A DNA stretch of 64,000 nt from Pseudomonadota bacterium (GCA_023425645.1 JAFACG010000010.1:162137-226136), one strand, 5' to 3'. Positions 1 to 9,754 are shown, numbered from the stretch's first letter. Translations and numbers: made by a program. Notes: generated from the sequence alone by a model not told the origin.

Positions 1-232
1 GCGCATGGCCCACGGTGTAGATCTGGCCGCCGGCGGCGGCCGTGGTCAGGTAGAAATCCAGCCTGTGGCGTTCGAAATCCAGCGGACGGTGGCTGGTGAC
101 GGGCTTGCCCGGCAGCATGGCCGGCAGGTCCGTATGCTCGAGCCGGACCTGGCGCCAGTTGAATTCCGGACTACAGGCGGTCAAGGTCAAGGCGGCCGCC
201 ATCGCGGCCAGGGTGCGCCAGATTAGTCTCAT
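1..232 (-). CDS. Predicted lipoprotein, N-terminal part only (runs off the left edge)
   Basis: The reading frame opens with ATG at 232 and continues leftwards out of the window, so only the first 77 codons are present. The N-terminus has two basic residues, a hydrophobic Ala/Leu-rich stretch and then a lipobox, L-T-A-C, at about residues 17-20. This predicts signal peptidase II cleavage and lipid attachment, so the protein is probably anchored in a membrane facing the periplasm. The mature part begins with an acidic/aromatic stretch (SPEFNWRQVRLEH). I do not recognise the family and assign no function. It is divergent from gshA, with about 200 bp between them. Confidence 0.6.
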   Translation of the reverse strand, partial: MRLIWRTLAAMAAALTLTACSPEFNWRQVRLEHTDLPAMLPGKPVTSHRPLDFERHRLDFYLTTAAAGGQIYTVGHA

Positions 233-436
233 GATATTTCCGTATCCTGTCTCGTGCTTTTGCCGCGGCGGCGCAGCGCCGGCTTTATACTCGCCTTCCA
301 AAGAACCAGTTCCAAGCCCGCCGATCTCATGCAACTTAACAAAGCGGACGGGCTCGGACTACTATTTATAATCGGGCAGATGCCCATTGAACAGCCCCGG
401 ACCACGCGCCCGATCCTGAAAGTGGGAAACACCGAC

Positions 437-2020
437 ATGACGACCAGCCACCACCGCCAGCTTGCCCTGCAACAGAATCCCGACATCCTGCGAGGCATTT
501 TGCGCGGTATCGAAAAAGAAGGCCTGCGCGTGGACGCGCAAGGCCGGCTGGCCCGCACGCCCCACCCGCAGGCCGTGGGCTCGGCCCTGACCAATGAACG
601 CATCACCACGGATTACGCGGAAAGCCTGCTGGAGCTGATCACCCGGCCGCATACGCGGGTCGAGGACCTGCTGCAGGAGCTGCGCGACATCCACACCTTC
701 GTGGCCGGCAAGCTGGACCAGGAAATGATCTGGAACCAGTCCATGCCCGCGACCCTGCCGGACGAAAAGGACATCGCGATCGCCTGGTATGGCACGTCCA
801 ACACCGGCATGCTCAAGCATGTCTATCGGCGCGGCCTGGCCGAGCGCTACGGCAAGACCATGCAGTGCATTGCCGGCGTACACTACAACTTCTCGCTGCC
901 CGACGCCATCTGGCCGCTGCTGGGCGCGCCGGGCGAGAGCCTGCAGGACCAGCGCTCCAACGGCTACCTGGCCCTGATCCGCAACTTCACGCGGCACTCC
1001 TGGCTGCTGATGTACCTGTTCGGCGCTTCTCCCGCCCTGGCCTCCAGCTTTCTGCACGGCCGGCCCAGCACCCTGGACCATGTGGACGCCGACACCCTGA
1101 CCATGCCCTGGGCGACCAGCCTGCGCATGAGCGATCTGGGCTACCACAACAAGGAAGCCCAGGCCGAGCTGCAGCTTTGCTACAACGACCTGGACACCTT
1201 CGTGATGCGCATGTATCACGCCGCCGTCACGCCCTGGCCCGACTACGAGAAGATCGGCACGCATCGCGACGGCGAATGGATACAGCTGAACACCCACATC
1301 CTGCAGATCGAGAACGAGTATTACTCCAGCATCCGCCCAAAACGCACCACGGCCCGTTGCGAGCGGCCCGCCACGGCGCTGGCCCAGCGCGGGGTGGAAT
1401 ACATCGAAGTGCGCTGCATGGACATAGACCCCGAATCGCCCGTGGGCATCTCCGAGCAGACCTGTCGCTTCCTGGACACCTTCCTGCTGTACTGCGCCGC
1501 CGAGGACAGTCCCTACTTCCCCGACGGCGGCTATTGCCAGGACAGCAAGAACAACTTCGCCACCGTGGTGCGCGAAGGACGCCGCCCCGGCCTGACCCTG
1601 ATCAACCAGCAGAAGCAGGTCGTCACCCTGCAGGATTGGGGCCGCGACGTGCTGCAGGAGCTGCTGCCCTACGCCCGCCTGCTGGACCAGGCCCTGGACA
1701 CCCAGGCCCACACGCAGGCCGTGCAGGCGCAGCTGGGCAAGCTCGTCGATCCCGAACAGACGCCGTCCGCCCAGTTGCTGGCCCGCCTGCGCGAAAGCGG
1801 CCTGAGCTTTCACGACTATTCCCTGCAACGAAGCCGCGAGCACCACGCCGCCCTGCTGTCCGAGCCGCTGCAGCCTGCCGCACAGGCCGCCTACGAGGAA
1901 CAGGCCGCCGAATCGCTGCTGGAACAGGCGCGCATCGAGGCGCGCGACGAGATTCCCTTCGAAGAATACGTGCGGCTCTACGAGCGCAACCTGGTCCCGC
2001 CGGAATTGCAGCCCGACTGA
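437..2020 (+). CDS. gshA: Glutamate--cysteine ligase, GshA type 1
   Basis: This cytoplasmic enzyme joins L-glutamate to L-cysteine with ATP, the first step of glutathione synthesis. The 527-residue length matches the E. coli-type enzyme (about 518). The N-terminus (GILRGIEKEGLRVD, then TDYAESLLELITRP) and the central segment IGTHRDGEWIQLNTHILQIENEYYS are typical of the family. I chose ATG 437 because family similarity starts just after it. An in-frame extension to 254 or 380 is open but resembles nothing. A TATAAT hexamer at 367-372 is a possible -10, but no well-placed -35 is visible. The gene appears monocistronic: a hairpin follows the stop, and the next gene has its own Zur-type operator. 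Confidence 0.95.
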   Translation: MTTSHHRQLALQQNPDILRGILRGIEKEGLRVDAQGRLARTPHPQAVGSALTNERITTDYAESLLELITRPHTRVEDLLQELRDIHTFVAGKLDQEMIWNQSMPATLPDEKDIAIAWYGTSNTGMLKHVYRRGLAERYGKTMQCIAGVHYNFSLPDAIWPLLGAPGESLQDQRSNGYLALIRNFTRHSWLLMYLFGASPALASSFLHGRPSTLDHVDADTLTMPWATSLRMSDLGYHNKEAQAELQLCYNDLDTFVMRMYHAAVTPWPDYEKIGTHRDGEWIQLNTHILQIENEYYSSIRPKRTTARCERPATALAQRGVEYIEVRCMDIDPESPVGISEQTCRFLDTFLLYCAAEDSPYFPDGGYCQDSKNNFATVVREGRRPGLTLINQQKQVVTLQDWGRDVLQELLPYARLLDQALDTQAHTQAVQAQLGKLVDPEQTPSAQLLARLRESGLSFHDYSLQRSREHHAALLSEPLQPAAQAAYEEQAAESLLEQARIEARDEIPFEEYVRLYERNLVPPELQPD

Positions 2021-2032
2021 GCTCTCCCCCCG

Positions 2033-2057
2033 ACCGCCCGCCCTGCCGGGCGGTTTT
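2033..2057 (+). terminator. Probable intrinsic terminator of gshA
   Basis: A perfect 8-bp stem (ACCGCCCG at 2033-2040 with CGGGCGGT at 2047-2054) encloses a 6-nt loop and is followed by a short T run. It begins 12 bp after the gshA stop codon. The T run is only four bases long, so efficiency is uncertain. Confidence 0.6.
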
Positions 2058-2135
2058 CATATCCGCCTCGCTGGCGGCACCGGCCTGCCCGCAATGCCCC
2101 TGCGCTGGGCGGGCCATTCCGTCTGCGCACATAAA

Positions 2136-2157
2136 TTGTTATGTTATAACATCACAA
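2136..2157. promoter_or_regulatory. Zur-type operator in front of znuD
   Basis: This is a near-perfect 22-bp dyad, with TTGTTATGTTA on the left and TAACATCACAA on the right, around the core ATGTTATAACAT. It fits the proteobacterial Zur box pattern (ATGTTATAnnATAACAT-like) and lies 27 bp upstream of the ATG of a zinc receptor gene. The inference is that zinc-loaded Zur represses znuD and the coupled methyltransferase when zinc is plentiful. A Fur-family paralogue is the alternative reader, but the His-rich product downstream favours zinc. Confidence 0.75.
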
Positions 2158-2184
2158 TTTTTAACGACCAAGCGCAGAAAAACC

Positions 2185-4236
2185 ATGCAAGCCACTCCCC
2201 GCCCCTTGTCGCTGGCCCTGGCCCTGACGATCAGTCCCCTGGCCCAGGCGGCCGACCAGCCGCCCGTCGCCCAGCTGGAAGCCATCCGCATCTCCGCCAG
2301 CCCGCTGGCGCTGAGCCAGCAGGAACTGCTCTCGCCCTCCACGGTGCTGCAAGGCCCCAGCCTGGACCTGCGCCGCGCCGCCACCCTGGGACAGCTGTTG
2401 GACGGCGAGCCCGGCATCCATTCCGACACGTTCGGCGCCGGCGCCAGCCGACCCGTGATCCGCGGCCAGACCGCGCCGCGCGTCAAGGTATTGAGCGACG
2501 GATCGGATGTCATGGACGCTTCGGCGGTTTCGCCCGACCATGCCGTTACGGTGGACACCTGGCTGGCCGAACGCGTGGAAGTGCTGCGCGGGCCTGCCGC
2601 CCTGCTGTACGGCGGCGGGGCCATCGGCGGCGTGGTCAATGTGCTGGACCGCAAGATCCCCAGCGCCATTCCCGAGAACGGCTTCGAAGGCTCGGCCCAG
2701 GCGCAGGGCTCCACCGCCGACAAGGGACACGCCGGCGCCGTGGAGCTGACGGCCGGCCAAGGCAATGTGGCCGTGCACGTCGAAGGCGCTTCGCGCCGCG
2801 GCCGCGACTATCGCGTGCCGGACTGGACCGACGGCCGCGTCAAGGACTCGAATGCGCGCAGCGACACCGCCAGCGTGGGCCTATCCTTCATCGGCGAGCG
2901 CGGCTACATCGGCGCGGCCTACTCCTATCGCGACGACGTCTACGGCCTGCCCGGCCACAGCCACGAGTACGAAGACTGCCATCCGCACGGCGCCACGCTG
3001 CATTGCGGCGGCCACGGCCACGATCACGGCCATGACCATGGGCACGATCATGATCACGAACACGCTCATGAGCATTCGGCCACCGCCCATCTGCGCAGCG
3101 AACGCTTCGACCTGCGCGGCGAGCTGCGCGATCCGCTGCCGGGCTTTCAGCGCGCCCGCCTGCGCGCCGGCGTCACCGATTACCGCCATGTGGAAAAAGA
3201 CGGCGACGTGGACGGCACCCGCTTCAGCAACCGCGGCTACGACGGCCGCCTGGAGCTGGAACATCGCCCCCTGGGACCCTTCAGCGGGGTGATCGGCCTG
3301 CAGACCGCCCTGTCCGATTTCGAATCCCGGGGCGGCAGCGAGGACTTCATCCCCAAGACCCGCAGCCGCAGCCACGGCCTGTTCATCCTGGAGAACCTGC
3401 GCTGGCAGGACTGGCGCTTCGAATTCGGCGCGCGCCAGGAATGGCAGACCATCACGCCCGACTCCCCGCGCCTGGAACGCCGCGAGGGCACGGCCAGCTC
3501 GCTGTCGGCCGGCGCGGTGTGGGACTTTGCGCCCCAGTATGCCGCCAGCCTGTCGATCTCGCGCTCTCAGCGTCTTCCCAATGCGCAGGAGCTGTACGCC
3601 CGCGGCGTGCACTTCGCCACCCTGAGCTATGAACGCGGCGATGCCGACCTGGGCCGCGAGACCAGCCACAACGTGGACCTGGGCCTGCAAAAGCACGCCG
3701 GCGACCTGCGATTCGACCTGCGCGCCTTCTATACCCGCAGCAAAGGCTATATCTACGGCCGCACCCTGGACCGGCACGAGGACTTCAGCCTGATCCAGTA
3801 CAGCCAGGATGACGCCCGGTTCTGGGGCCTGGAAGGCAAGGTGTCCTATCCCGTGCGCCGCTGGGCCACCGTCAGCGTGTTCGGCGACGTGGTGCGCGGT
3901 AAACTGCTGAATCCGGACCGGAACCTGCCGCGCATGCCGGCCGCCCGCCTGGGCGTGCGCGCCGACCTGGACTGGCGCAACTGGTCGGGCTTCGTGGATT
4001 ACACGCACACCTTCGCCCAGGGCCGCCTGGCCGAGTTCGAGCAGCGCTCGCCGTCCTACGGCATGCTGGGCGCCGGCGTCAGCTACCGGGGCCGACTGGA
4101 CCAGACCGACTACACCCTGTACCTGAGAGGAAGCAACTTGCTGGACAAACTGGCCTACAACCACACCTCCTTCGTCGCCCGCCAGGCGCCCTTGATGGGC
4201 CGCAACATCATGGCCGGGGTCAAGGTGGAATTTTGA
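2185..4236 (+). CDS. znuD: TonB-dependent outer-membrane zinc receptor ZnuD
   Basis: The product is a 683-residue TonB-dependent receptor: signal peptide (residues 1-22, ending AQA), plug domain (about 30-160, with VEVLRGPAALLYGGGAIGGVVN), then a 22-strand-type barrel ending in the terminal Phe of outer-membrane proteins. The loop after YGLPGHSHEYEDCHPHG is exceptionally rich in histidine and aspartate (about residues 258-300, repeated HGHDHGHDH units). This is the hallmark of ZnuD, the Neisseria zinc receptor, whose homologous loop starts with the same GHSHEY-DC motif. It would move zinc across the outer membrane using the proton-motive force via TonB. A Zur-type box lies just upstream. The stop overlaps the start of a methyltransferase gene, so the two form an operon. 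Confidence 0.92.
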   Translation: MQATPRPLSLALALTISPLAQAADQPPVAQLEAIRISASPLALSQQELLSPSTVLQGPSLDLRRAATLGQLLDGEPGIHSDTFGAGASRPVIRGQTAPRVKVLSDGSDVMDASAVSPDHAVTVDTWLAERVEVLRGPAALLYGGGAIGGVVNVLDRKIPSAIPENGFEGSAQAQGSTADKGHAGAVELTAGQGNVAVHVEGASRRGRDYRVPDWTDGRVKDSNARSDTASVGLSFIGERGYIGAAYSYRDDVYGLPGHSHEYEDCHPHGATLHCGGHGHDHGHDHGHDHDHEHAHEHSATAHLRSERFDLRGELRDPLPGFQRARLRAGVTDYRHVEKDGDVDGTRFSNRGYDGRLELEHRPLGPFSGVIGLQTALSDFESRGGSEDFIPKTRSRSHGLFILENLRWQDWRFEFGARQEWQTITPDSPRLERREGTASSLSAGAVWDFAPQYAASLSISRSQRLPNAQELYARGVHFATLSYERGDADLGRETSHNVDLGLQKHAGDLRFDLRAFYTRSKGYIYGRTLDRHEDFSLIQYSQDDARFWGLEGKVSYPVRRWATVSVFGDVVRGKLLNPDRNLPRMPAARLGVRADLDWRNWSGFVDYTHTFAQGRLAEFEQRSPSYGMLGAGVSYRGRLDQTDYTLYLRGSNLLDKLAYNHTSFVARQAPLMGRNIMAGVKVEF

Positions 4237-5009
4237 GCGCGACTGCGATCCATACCGGCAGCCGCCTGTTCCAGGTCGTGGCCGACATGCAGGGCGAACA
4301 GCCCTGGGGCCGCTTCCTGGACGCGGGCACGGGCCGGGGCTCCATGAACTGGCTGCTGACCCTGCCCACGGATGGCTGGACCGCCGTTACCGGCGCGCAG
4401 GGCATGGCCGAGCAGGTCAGGCGCGAGCTGGGCGAGCGGCAGCGCCCCCAGGACAGACTGGTGGTGGGCAACTGGACCGATCCGGCCCTGCTGGAAGGCG
4501 AATGTTTCGACACCGTCCTGGCCGACTATCTGCTGGGCGCGATGGACGGCTTCGCCCCCTATGCCCAGGACCAGCTCTTCGCCCGTTTGCGTCCCCTGAC
4601 CGGCCGGCGCCTGTACGTCATCGGCCTGGAGCCCTATGTGCCCTACTCGGCCGCCGACCCGGCAGGAGCGCTGGTGGTGGAGATAGGCCGCCTGCGCGAC
4701 GCCTGCCTGCTGCTGGCGGGCGAGCGTCCCTACCGCGAATACCCCATGGACTGGGTGCTGCGCCACCTGCGCCTGGCCGGATTCCGCTGCGTGGATGCGC
4801 AGCGCTTCGGCATACGCTACGGCGAGCGCTTCATCCATGGCCAGCTGGACATGTGCGCGCAACGCCTGCGCCGGCTGCGCGACCGCAGCCTGGCCCTGGC
4901 CCTGTCCGAGCACGTGGAGGAGCTGCGCCGCCGCGCGCTGGCCCTGTGCCAGGCCGAAGGCGGACTGCGCCACGGCCATGATTACGTGATCTGCGCCGAG
5001 CCGGCCTGA
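4233..5009 (+). CDS. SAM-dependent class I methyltransferase, coupled to znuD
   Basis: The predicted product has 258 residues. The motif FLDAGTGRGSMNWLL (about residues 28-42) is a motif I SAM-binding loop of Rossmann-fold methyltransferases, and an acidic residue follows in the expected place for ribose binding. A segment like motif IV (FDTVLADYLLGAMDG) supports this. No signal peptide is seen, so it is cytoplasmic. The start is TTG at 4233, which overlaps the znuD stop (TTGA), so translation is likely coupled. The substrate is unknown. Because it shares the Zur-controlled transcript, a link to zinc-limited physiology is plausible but only inferred. Confidence 0.75.
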   Translation: MSATAIHTGSRLFQVVADMQGEQPWGRFLDAGTGRGSMNWLLTLPTDGWTAVTGAQGMAEQVRRELGERQRPQDRLVVGNWTDPALLEGECFDTVLADYLLGAMDGFAPYAQDQLFARLRPLTGRRLYVIGLEPYVPYSAADPAGALVVEIGRLRDACLLLAGERPYREYPMDWVLRHLRLAGFRCVDAQRFGIRYGERFIHGQLDMCAQRLRRLRDRSLALALSEHVEELRRRALALCQAEGGLRHGHDYVICAEPA

Positions 5010-5356
5010 CATCCGCGCCCAAAACAACACATGCAACGACACATGCGTGCGATATGGGGACAGATGAGCAAAAATAGGCCTACAATACTGGGCATTGCCA
5101 TCCATACTCGACATCAGGCGGCAGCGCCGCCTGCCTTTTCAACTTACGGAGCACACCATGCCGGACGATCCCGAACCGGGGCAACGTCGGCCTGACGCTC
5201 TGCCTGCCTGACACATGATGCCGGGCGGCCAGAAGCCATGCCGCCGCCCGCCCCTTGCGCCTTATCCGCGCGTCCCGCCTGCCGCCCTGCGCAGGCCGGG
5301 CGCGAGCCGTTCCACCCGGCCCGCCCCGCGGGCCCAAGACGACAAGGACCGACATC
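5010..5356. other. 347-bp non-coding leader region with hairpin and possible mini-ORF
   Basis: No full gene is visible. TACAAT at 5081-5086 could be a -10 element, but no good -35 precedes it. A perfect 8-bp hairpin with a 3-nt loop lies at 5115-5133 (CAGGCGGC-AGC-GCCGCCTG). A 17-codon mini-ORF starts at 5158 behind a weak GGAG and ends at 5211. Together these look like a transcribed leader for the small gene at 5357, but none is proven. Confidence 0.35.
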
Positions 5357-5671
5357 ATGTTCAACTTCGCCTTTCTGAACCTGGGCAAGACGCCCCATTG
5401 CCTGAGCCTGGACACCCAGGGCCGCTGCCTGCGCGAGCTGGAAACGGAACTGCGCCGGGCGGCGCGCAAATGCGGCCTGCGCCTGCACTCCTGCCAGCGC
5501 CTGAGCCGTCCCGCCGCTGATCCAGCCGACAAGACCTGGCGCCTGCGCGTGGAATTCAAGGCCCGCGCCGGCCAGACCCATCGCTTCATGCAGGCGTTCA
5601 TGGGCCAGGCCGGCGCCTTGCCCTTGCGCCAGGTCCGGCTGGAACGCGTCGCTCGCGGGCGCCGTTCATGA
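5357..5671 (+). CDS. Small hypothetical protein
   Basis: A 104-residue basic, Arg/Leu-rich protein begins at ATG 5357, preceded at a good distance by AAGGA (5344-5348). The frame is open further upstream, but that part is Pro/Arg-rich and unconvincing. No signal peptide, membrane segment or motif that I recognise is present. It lies alone between the methyltransferase and the chemoreceptor on the same strand, with a long leader. It may be a lineage-specific protein; function is unassigned. Confidence 0.5.
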   Translation: MFNFAFLNLGKTPHCLSLDTQGRCLRELETELRRAARKCGLRLHSCQRLSRPAADPADKTWRLRVEFKARAGQTHRFMQAFMGQAGALPLRQVRLERVARGRRS

Positions 5672-5792
5672 ACTGTCATCATTTTGTTATGAGCACTATC
5701 CACATCACTGCCTATATGTGATGACGGGCCTACCGTAACCGAAGATGCGCCCGCGCATCCTGCGCGGCGCGCCCTTCATCACCAGGCCCACG

Positions 5793-7778
5793 ATGCAGAC
5801 ACAATCCACCACCTCCGGCTCCTGGCTGGCCCGCCAGCCTCTGAACAAACAGCTTTTCCTGGCCTGCACCCTGGCGACCGCCGTGGTCATGGCGCTGATC
5901 GGCGCCGTCATGGCCTGGCAAAGCCAGCAGGTCGCCATCGCCAACGTGCGCGCGGCCAACCTGGACTCCCTGGAAGCTTTCAACCGTCCGCTGCAGCTGA
6001 CCTACAACATGGCCATGGAGCGCAGCCAGTCCCTGTATCCGGTGCTGCTGCGCTACCTGGGCGGGACGCCCGCGCCTGCCGATCCGCAGGCCATCGAGCA
6101 CGACACGGGCGAGGCGCCGGAGCTGGGCGTGCAGGGCCTGGCCGTCAACGGGCGCAACGACCTGATGTCCAGCGTGACCGGCCTGCAGGCCGAGATCCTG
6201 GCGCGCAGCGGGCGCAACTGGTATCGCATCGCCTCCGCCCTGCATCCGCAGAAGCTGGGCCTGTTGCCCGCGAACCATCCGCTGCTGGACGAACTGGCCC
6301 GCGGCGAACCCGCCGCCAACATCGAAAGCCAGGGCGACAAATGGTTCGCCACCTATGCCCATCCCCTGCGCGACGAGGCCGGCCGCCTGTACGGCAGCAT
6401 CCTCACCCGCATCGACGTCAGCGCCCAGGTCAATCCGCTACTGGAGGAGATCAAGACCTTCAAGCTGGCGACCTACGGCACCATCAGCATCGTCAAGGCC
6501 GCGGCCGACGGCCAGGACTGGGTGCGCATCGGCGGCGCCTACGGCAAGCCCGGCAGCCTGCTCAGCAAGGACAACCCGCCCCAAGACTTCGAAGCCTTCA
6601 AGAAGGCCTTCCAGCAGAAACAGGGCGTAGAGCGCCTGATCATCGACGGCAGATCCGTCTTCCTGGCCTGGCGCACCATCGAGAACTGGGGCTGGATCGT
6701 CTACGGCTTCGGCGCGGCCGACGACTTCCTGGCGCAGAGCCGCGAACAGACCTGGATCCAGCTGGGCATGATGCTGGCCGGCACCCTGGTCATCGCCCTG
6801 CTGGTGGGCGTGACGGCGGCGCGCACGCTGCGGCCCGTGCGTCATGTCGTCGACGGCATGGGCCAGCTGGGCCGGGGCGTGCTGAACTCGCCCATGCCGG
6901 GCTTTCCGCCGAACAGCCGCAATGAAGTCCACATCCTGCTGGAGAGCCTGCACCGCTCCAAGGCGGGCCTGCGCCAGGCCTTCGGCCAGGTGCGCAACAG
7001 CGTGGGCGAGATCAACGTGGGCATCAGCGAGATCGCCGCGGGCAACACCGACCTGTCCGCCCGCACGGAACAGCAGGCCGCCTCCCTGCAGGAGACGGCT
7101 TCCAGCATGGAGCAGCTTGCCTCGACGGTGCGCCAGAACGCGGACCACGCGCGCCAGGCCAGTTCGCTGGCCGAAGAGGCCTCGGCCATCGCCCAGCAAG
7201 GCGGCGCCGCCGTGTCCAATGTGGTGAGCACCATGGAACGCATCTCGCAAAGCTCGGGACGCATCGGCGAAATCGTCAATGTGATCGACGGCATCGCCTT
7301 CCAGACCAACATCCTGGCGCTGAATGCGGCCGTGGAAGCCGCGCGGGCCGGCGAGCAGGGCAAAGGCTTCGCCGTGGTGGCCGGCGAGGTGCGCTCGCTG
7401 GCCCAGCGCAGCGCCGAGGCCGCGCGCGAGATCAAGGACCTGATCGAACACTCCGGCGCCGAAGTCGACAGCGGCGCCCGCCTGGTATCCGAGGCCGGCG
7501 CCACCATGGACAGGCTGCTGGATGCGGTCGAGTCCGTGACCGTCCTGATGAAGGAAATCGCGTCCGCCTCCCAGGAGCAGTCCAGCGGCATCGACCAGGT
7601 CAACATCGCCGTCGCGCAGATGGACGCCGGCACGCAGCAGAACGCGGCCCTGGTCGAAGAAGCCGCCACCGCCGCCCAGTCCCTGCAGAACGAGGCGCAC
7701 CGCCTGGCCCGGATCGTGGCCCGCTTCAAGACCGAGGAACGCCCCGAGGAAGCGGGACCGGCAGGCTACCTGGACTGA
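5793..7778 (+). CDS. Methyl-accepting chemotaxis protein (periplasmic Cache-like sensor, HAMP)
   Basis: This inner-membrane chemoreceptor of 661 residues would report ligand binding to CheA through CheW. It has a first membrane segment (about 20-42), a periplasmic domain of roughly 280 residues of Cache type, a second membrane segment (about 323-345), a HAMP region ([11 protein letters not shown]), and a long coiled-coil signalling domain. The highly conserved hairpin tip is present ([20 protein letters not shown] and the following [21 protein letters not shown]). No C-terminal CheR-tethering pentapeptide is seen. ATG 5793 is preferred over the upstream in-frame ATG at 5745, because it starts the basic N-terminus typical of the family. 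It converges on the next gene and overlaps its 3' end by 13 bp. The ligand is unknown. Confidence 0.9.
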   Translation: MQTQSTTSGSWLARQPLNKQLFLACTLATAVVMALIGAVMAWQSQQVAIANVRAANLDSLEAFNRPLQLTYNMAMERSQSLYPVLLRYLGGTPAPADPQAIEHDTGEAPELGVQGLAVNGRNDLMSSVTGLQAEILARSGRNWYRIASALHPQKLGLLPANHPLLDELARGEPAANIESQGDKWFATYAHPLRDEAGRLYGSILTRIDVSAQVNPLLEEIKTFKLATYGTISIVKAAADGQDWVRIGGAYGKPGSLLSKDNPPQDFEAFKKAFQQKQGVERLIIDGRSVFLAWRTIENWGWIVYGFGAADDFLAQSREQTWIQLGMMLAGTLVIALLVGVTAARTLRPVRHVVDGMGQLGRGVLNSPMPGFPPNSRNEVHILLESLHRSKAGLRQAFGQVRNSVGEINVGISEIAAGNTDLSARTEQQAASLQETASSMEQLASTVRQNADHARQASSLAEEASAIAQQGGAAVSNVVSTMERISQSSGRIGEIVNVIDGIAFQTNILALNAAVEAARAGEQGKGFAVVAGEVRSLAQRSAEAAREIKDLIEHSGAEVDSGARLVSEAGATMDRLLDAVESVTVLMKEIASASQEQSSGIDQVNIAVAQMDAGTQQNAALVEEAATAAQSLQNEAHRLARIVARFKTEERPEEAGPAGYLD

Positions 7779-8680
7779 AGAGCGGGCGCGGCGGTGAACT
7801 GCGCGGCCCAATGGGCGGCGATCTGATCGCGGCGCGCAAACCAGGCCCCGCCGCGCCGCGCCATGTGCGCCAGCATGCGCTCCAGGGCGGCGATGCGCCC
7901 GGGGCGCCCCAGCATGCGCAGATGCAGGCCGATGGACATCATCTTGGGCTGGGCGCGGCCTTCCTCCCACAGCCAGTCGAAGGCGTCCGTGACGTAGCCG
8001 GCGAAGTCCGCGGCGCGCACGAAACGATTCGTGTGCTGGAACTGCATGTCATTGGTGTCGAAGGCGTAGGGCACCAGCACATAAGGTGCGTCGCCGTTGC
8101 GCAGCAGCACCGGCAGGTCGTCGCCATAAAAGTCGCTGTCGTACAGGAAGCCGCCTTCCTCCATCAGCAGGCGCCGGGTATTGGGCGAAGACGCCGAACG
8201 CGTATGCCAGCCCACGGGGCGGCGGCCCGTGGCGTGTTCAATGGCCCGCACCGTCCGGGCGATAGAACGGCGCTCGCTCTCCTCGTCCATGGCCACGTGG
8301 CTTTCCCAGCGCCAGCCGTGGGCGGACAGCTCGTGGCCGCGTTCGACGGCCTCGCGCGCCAGCGAAGGCAGGCGTTCCACCGCCTGGCCGCAGGCGCTGA
8401 CCGTCGCCGGCACCTGGTAACGGTCCAGAACCGCCATGATGCGATGCCAGCCCGCCCGTATGCCGTAGTCGAAATGACTTTGCAGGCAGGGGTCGGGAAA
8501 GCGCTCGATCCGGTCTATGACCTCGTACACCGCCTCGTTGCAATGATCTCCCTCGCCCAGGGCGAACTCCGCCCCCTCCTCCAGGTTGACCACGAACGAC
8601 ACCGCCACCCTGGCCTGCCCCGGCCAGCGCGGATGCGGCGGCCGGCCGCCATAGCCCAGCAAGTCTCGCTCCATCTTCAT
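7766..8680 (-). CDS. puuE: Polysaccharide-deacetylase-fold hydrolase, PuuE (allantoinase-like) family
   Basis: The 304-residue product belongs to the NodB/polysaccharide deacetylase fold. Segments such as [38 protein letters not shown] and [17 protein letters not shown] match the PuuE subgroup. In that subgroup the members studied hydrolyse allantoin, and homologues act on other cyclic ureides or amides. The ATG at 8680 is chosen because AGGAGA sits just upstream; an upstream in-frame ATG at 8746 lacks this. It is divergent from a GntR regulator, and the shared promoter region carries two phased half-operators, so it probably belongs to the same regulon as the 9.9-16.3 kb genes. The exact substrate is unproven. 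Confidence 0.75.
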   Translation of the reverse strand: MKMERDLLGYGGRPPHPRWPGQARVAVSFVVNLEEGAEFALGEGDHCNEAVYEVIDRIERFPDPCLQSHFDYGIRAGWHRIMAVLDRYQVPATVSACGQAVERLPSLAREAVERGHELSAHGWRWESHVAMDEESERRSIARTVRAIEHATGRRPVGWHTRSASSPNTRRLLMEEGGFLYDSDFYGDDLPVLLRNGDAPYVLVPYAFDTNDMQFQHTNRFVRAADFAGYVTDAFDWLWEEGRAQPKMMSIGLHLRMLGRPGRIAALERMLAHMARRGGAWFARRDQIAAHWAAQFTAAPALQSR

Positions 8681-8733
8681 GATTTCTCCTTCTTGTTCAG
8701 TCTGCTCGTGACGGCTCATGGTCTCATAAAATG

Positions 8734-8765
8734 ATCGACCAAACAATCAAATATTGTAGACCAAA
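8734..8765. promoter_or_regulatory. Two direct GntR half-operators (GACCAAA) 22 bp apart
   Basis: GACCAAA occurs at 8737-8743 and again at 8759-8765. These are half-sites of the palindrome seen at 9771-9794, and their spacing of 22 bp is two helical turns. They lie between the divergent puuE-like and gntR genes, so they are likely autoregulatory and puuE-control sites. Confidence 0.6.
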
Positions 8766-8828
8766 AAACAAGATCATGGACGCACAAGACGGAGGGAACG
8801 GGCGACAAAGCCCTGGAACTTCCCTACA

Positions 8829-9608
8829 ATGCAGCTTCATTCCTTACAACCGGCCCAGACCGTCGTGAACGCATCCCCCAACCCGCCCCGTGCCAAGAAA
8901 TCCACCCGTTCCGCCAGCCAGGACGCAAGCGACGCGCTTCCGGAGAACGAGGCGCGCATGTACCGCGCCATTTCCGGCGCCCTGCTCGATGGCAAGCTGC
9001 GCCCGGGCACGCCGCTGCGCGAGCGCAGCCTGGCGGAGATGTTCGACGCCACGCGCACCGCCGTGCGCAAGGTGCTGGCGCGCCTGGAGCGCGAAGGCAA
9101 GGTGGAGCTGCGGCAGAACCGCGGCGCCTTCGTGCCGGAGCCCTCGCTGGAGGACATCCATTCGGTGTACGACGCGCGGCGCGCCCTGGAAAGCGGCATC
9201 CTGATGCTGCTGGCGCGGCGTCTGGAGGCCGACGAGATGGCGCGGCTGGAAGACCACGTGAAGCAGGAAGAACAAGTCCACCTGCGCGGCGACCGCGAGG
9301 AAGCCATCCGGCTGGCCGGCTCTTTCCACATGCTGCTGGCGCACATGCTGGGCAATGAAGAGCTGGAGGCCTTCCTGCAGCGCCTGCTGGCGCGCACCCA
9401 GCTGTTCGTGGCGCTGTACGAGCCTCATGGCCAGTCCAGCTGCGCCTGCGGCGAGCATCGCGCCATCGTGGACGCCCTGGGCCAGGGCGAGGCCCGCTCG
9501 GCCATCAACACCATGCTGCACCATCTGGACGAGATCGAAGCGCGCCTGACCCGGCGCATCGCCCAGGCCGACCAGCCCGACCTGACGGCCATCCTCAGCG
9601 GCTACTGA
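8829..9608 (+). CDS. GntR-family transcriptional regulator, FCD subfamily
   Basis: The product has 259 residues. The winged helix-turn-helix (about residues 45-110) contains LRPGTPLRERSLAEMFDATRTAVRKVLARLEREGKVELRQNRGAFV, typical of GntR. The C-terminal helical FCD domain has the spaced Asp/His metal- or ligand-binding residues (DARRALES, SFHMLLA, EHRAIVDAL, HHLDEIE). The first 40 residues are a low-complexity extension. An internal start (ATG 8958) would also leave an intact HTH. It probably controls the divergent puuE-like gene and the downstream catabolic operon through the GGTCGACC-type sites, with a pathway intermediate as effector. The signal molecule is unknown. Confidence 0.88.
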   Translation: MQLHSLQPAQTVVNASPNPPRAKKSTRSASQDASDALPENEARMYRAISGALLDGKLRPGTPLRERSLAEMFDATRTAVRKVLARLEREGKVELRQNRGAFVPEPSLEDIHSVYDARRALESGILMLLARRLEADEMARLEDHVKQEEQVHLRGDREEAIRLAGSFHMLLAHMLGNEELEAFLQRLLARTQLFVALYEPHGQSSCACGEHRAIVDALGQGEARSAINTMLHHLDEIEARLTRRIAQADQPDLTAILSGY

Positions 9609-9754
9609 GTGCTGCGGCGCGCGCCCGCGCGCCTTCCCTCCCCTTTCTGATCGCCCCCTTCTTCGCCGGCGCACCCTGTCCGGAGGCGCCGGCGCGCGCC
9701 CCCTCTTGCTTGCGCGTGCGCCGCGCTCCAGCCTTCCTGTGTCTCCCCGGCATC

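Noticed and set aside
254..436. Upstream extension of gshA to an earlier start
   Set aside because: The added residues resemble no homologue, and family similarity begins after ATG 437.
2881..4164. A 427-codon minus-strand frame opposite znuD
   Set aside because: No motif or ribosome-binding site; complement of a certain receptor gene.
6438..7970. A 510-codon minus-strand frame opposite the chemoreceptor gene
   Set aside because: Composition-driven open frame without motifs; the plus-strand receptor is certain.
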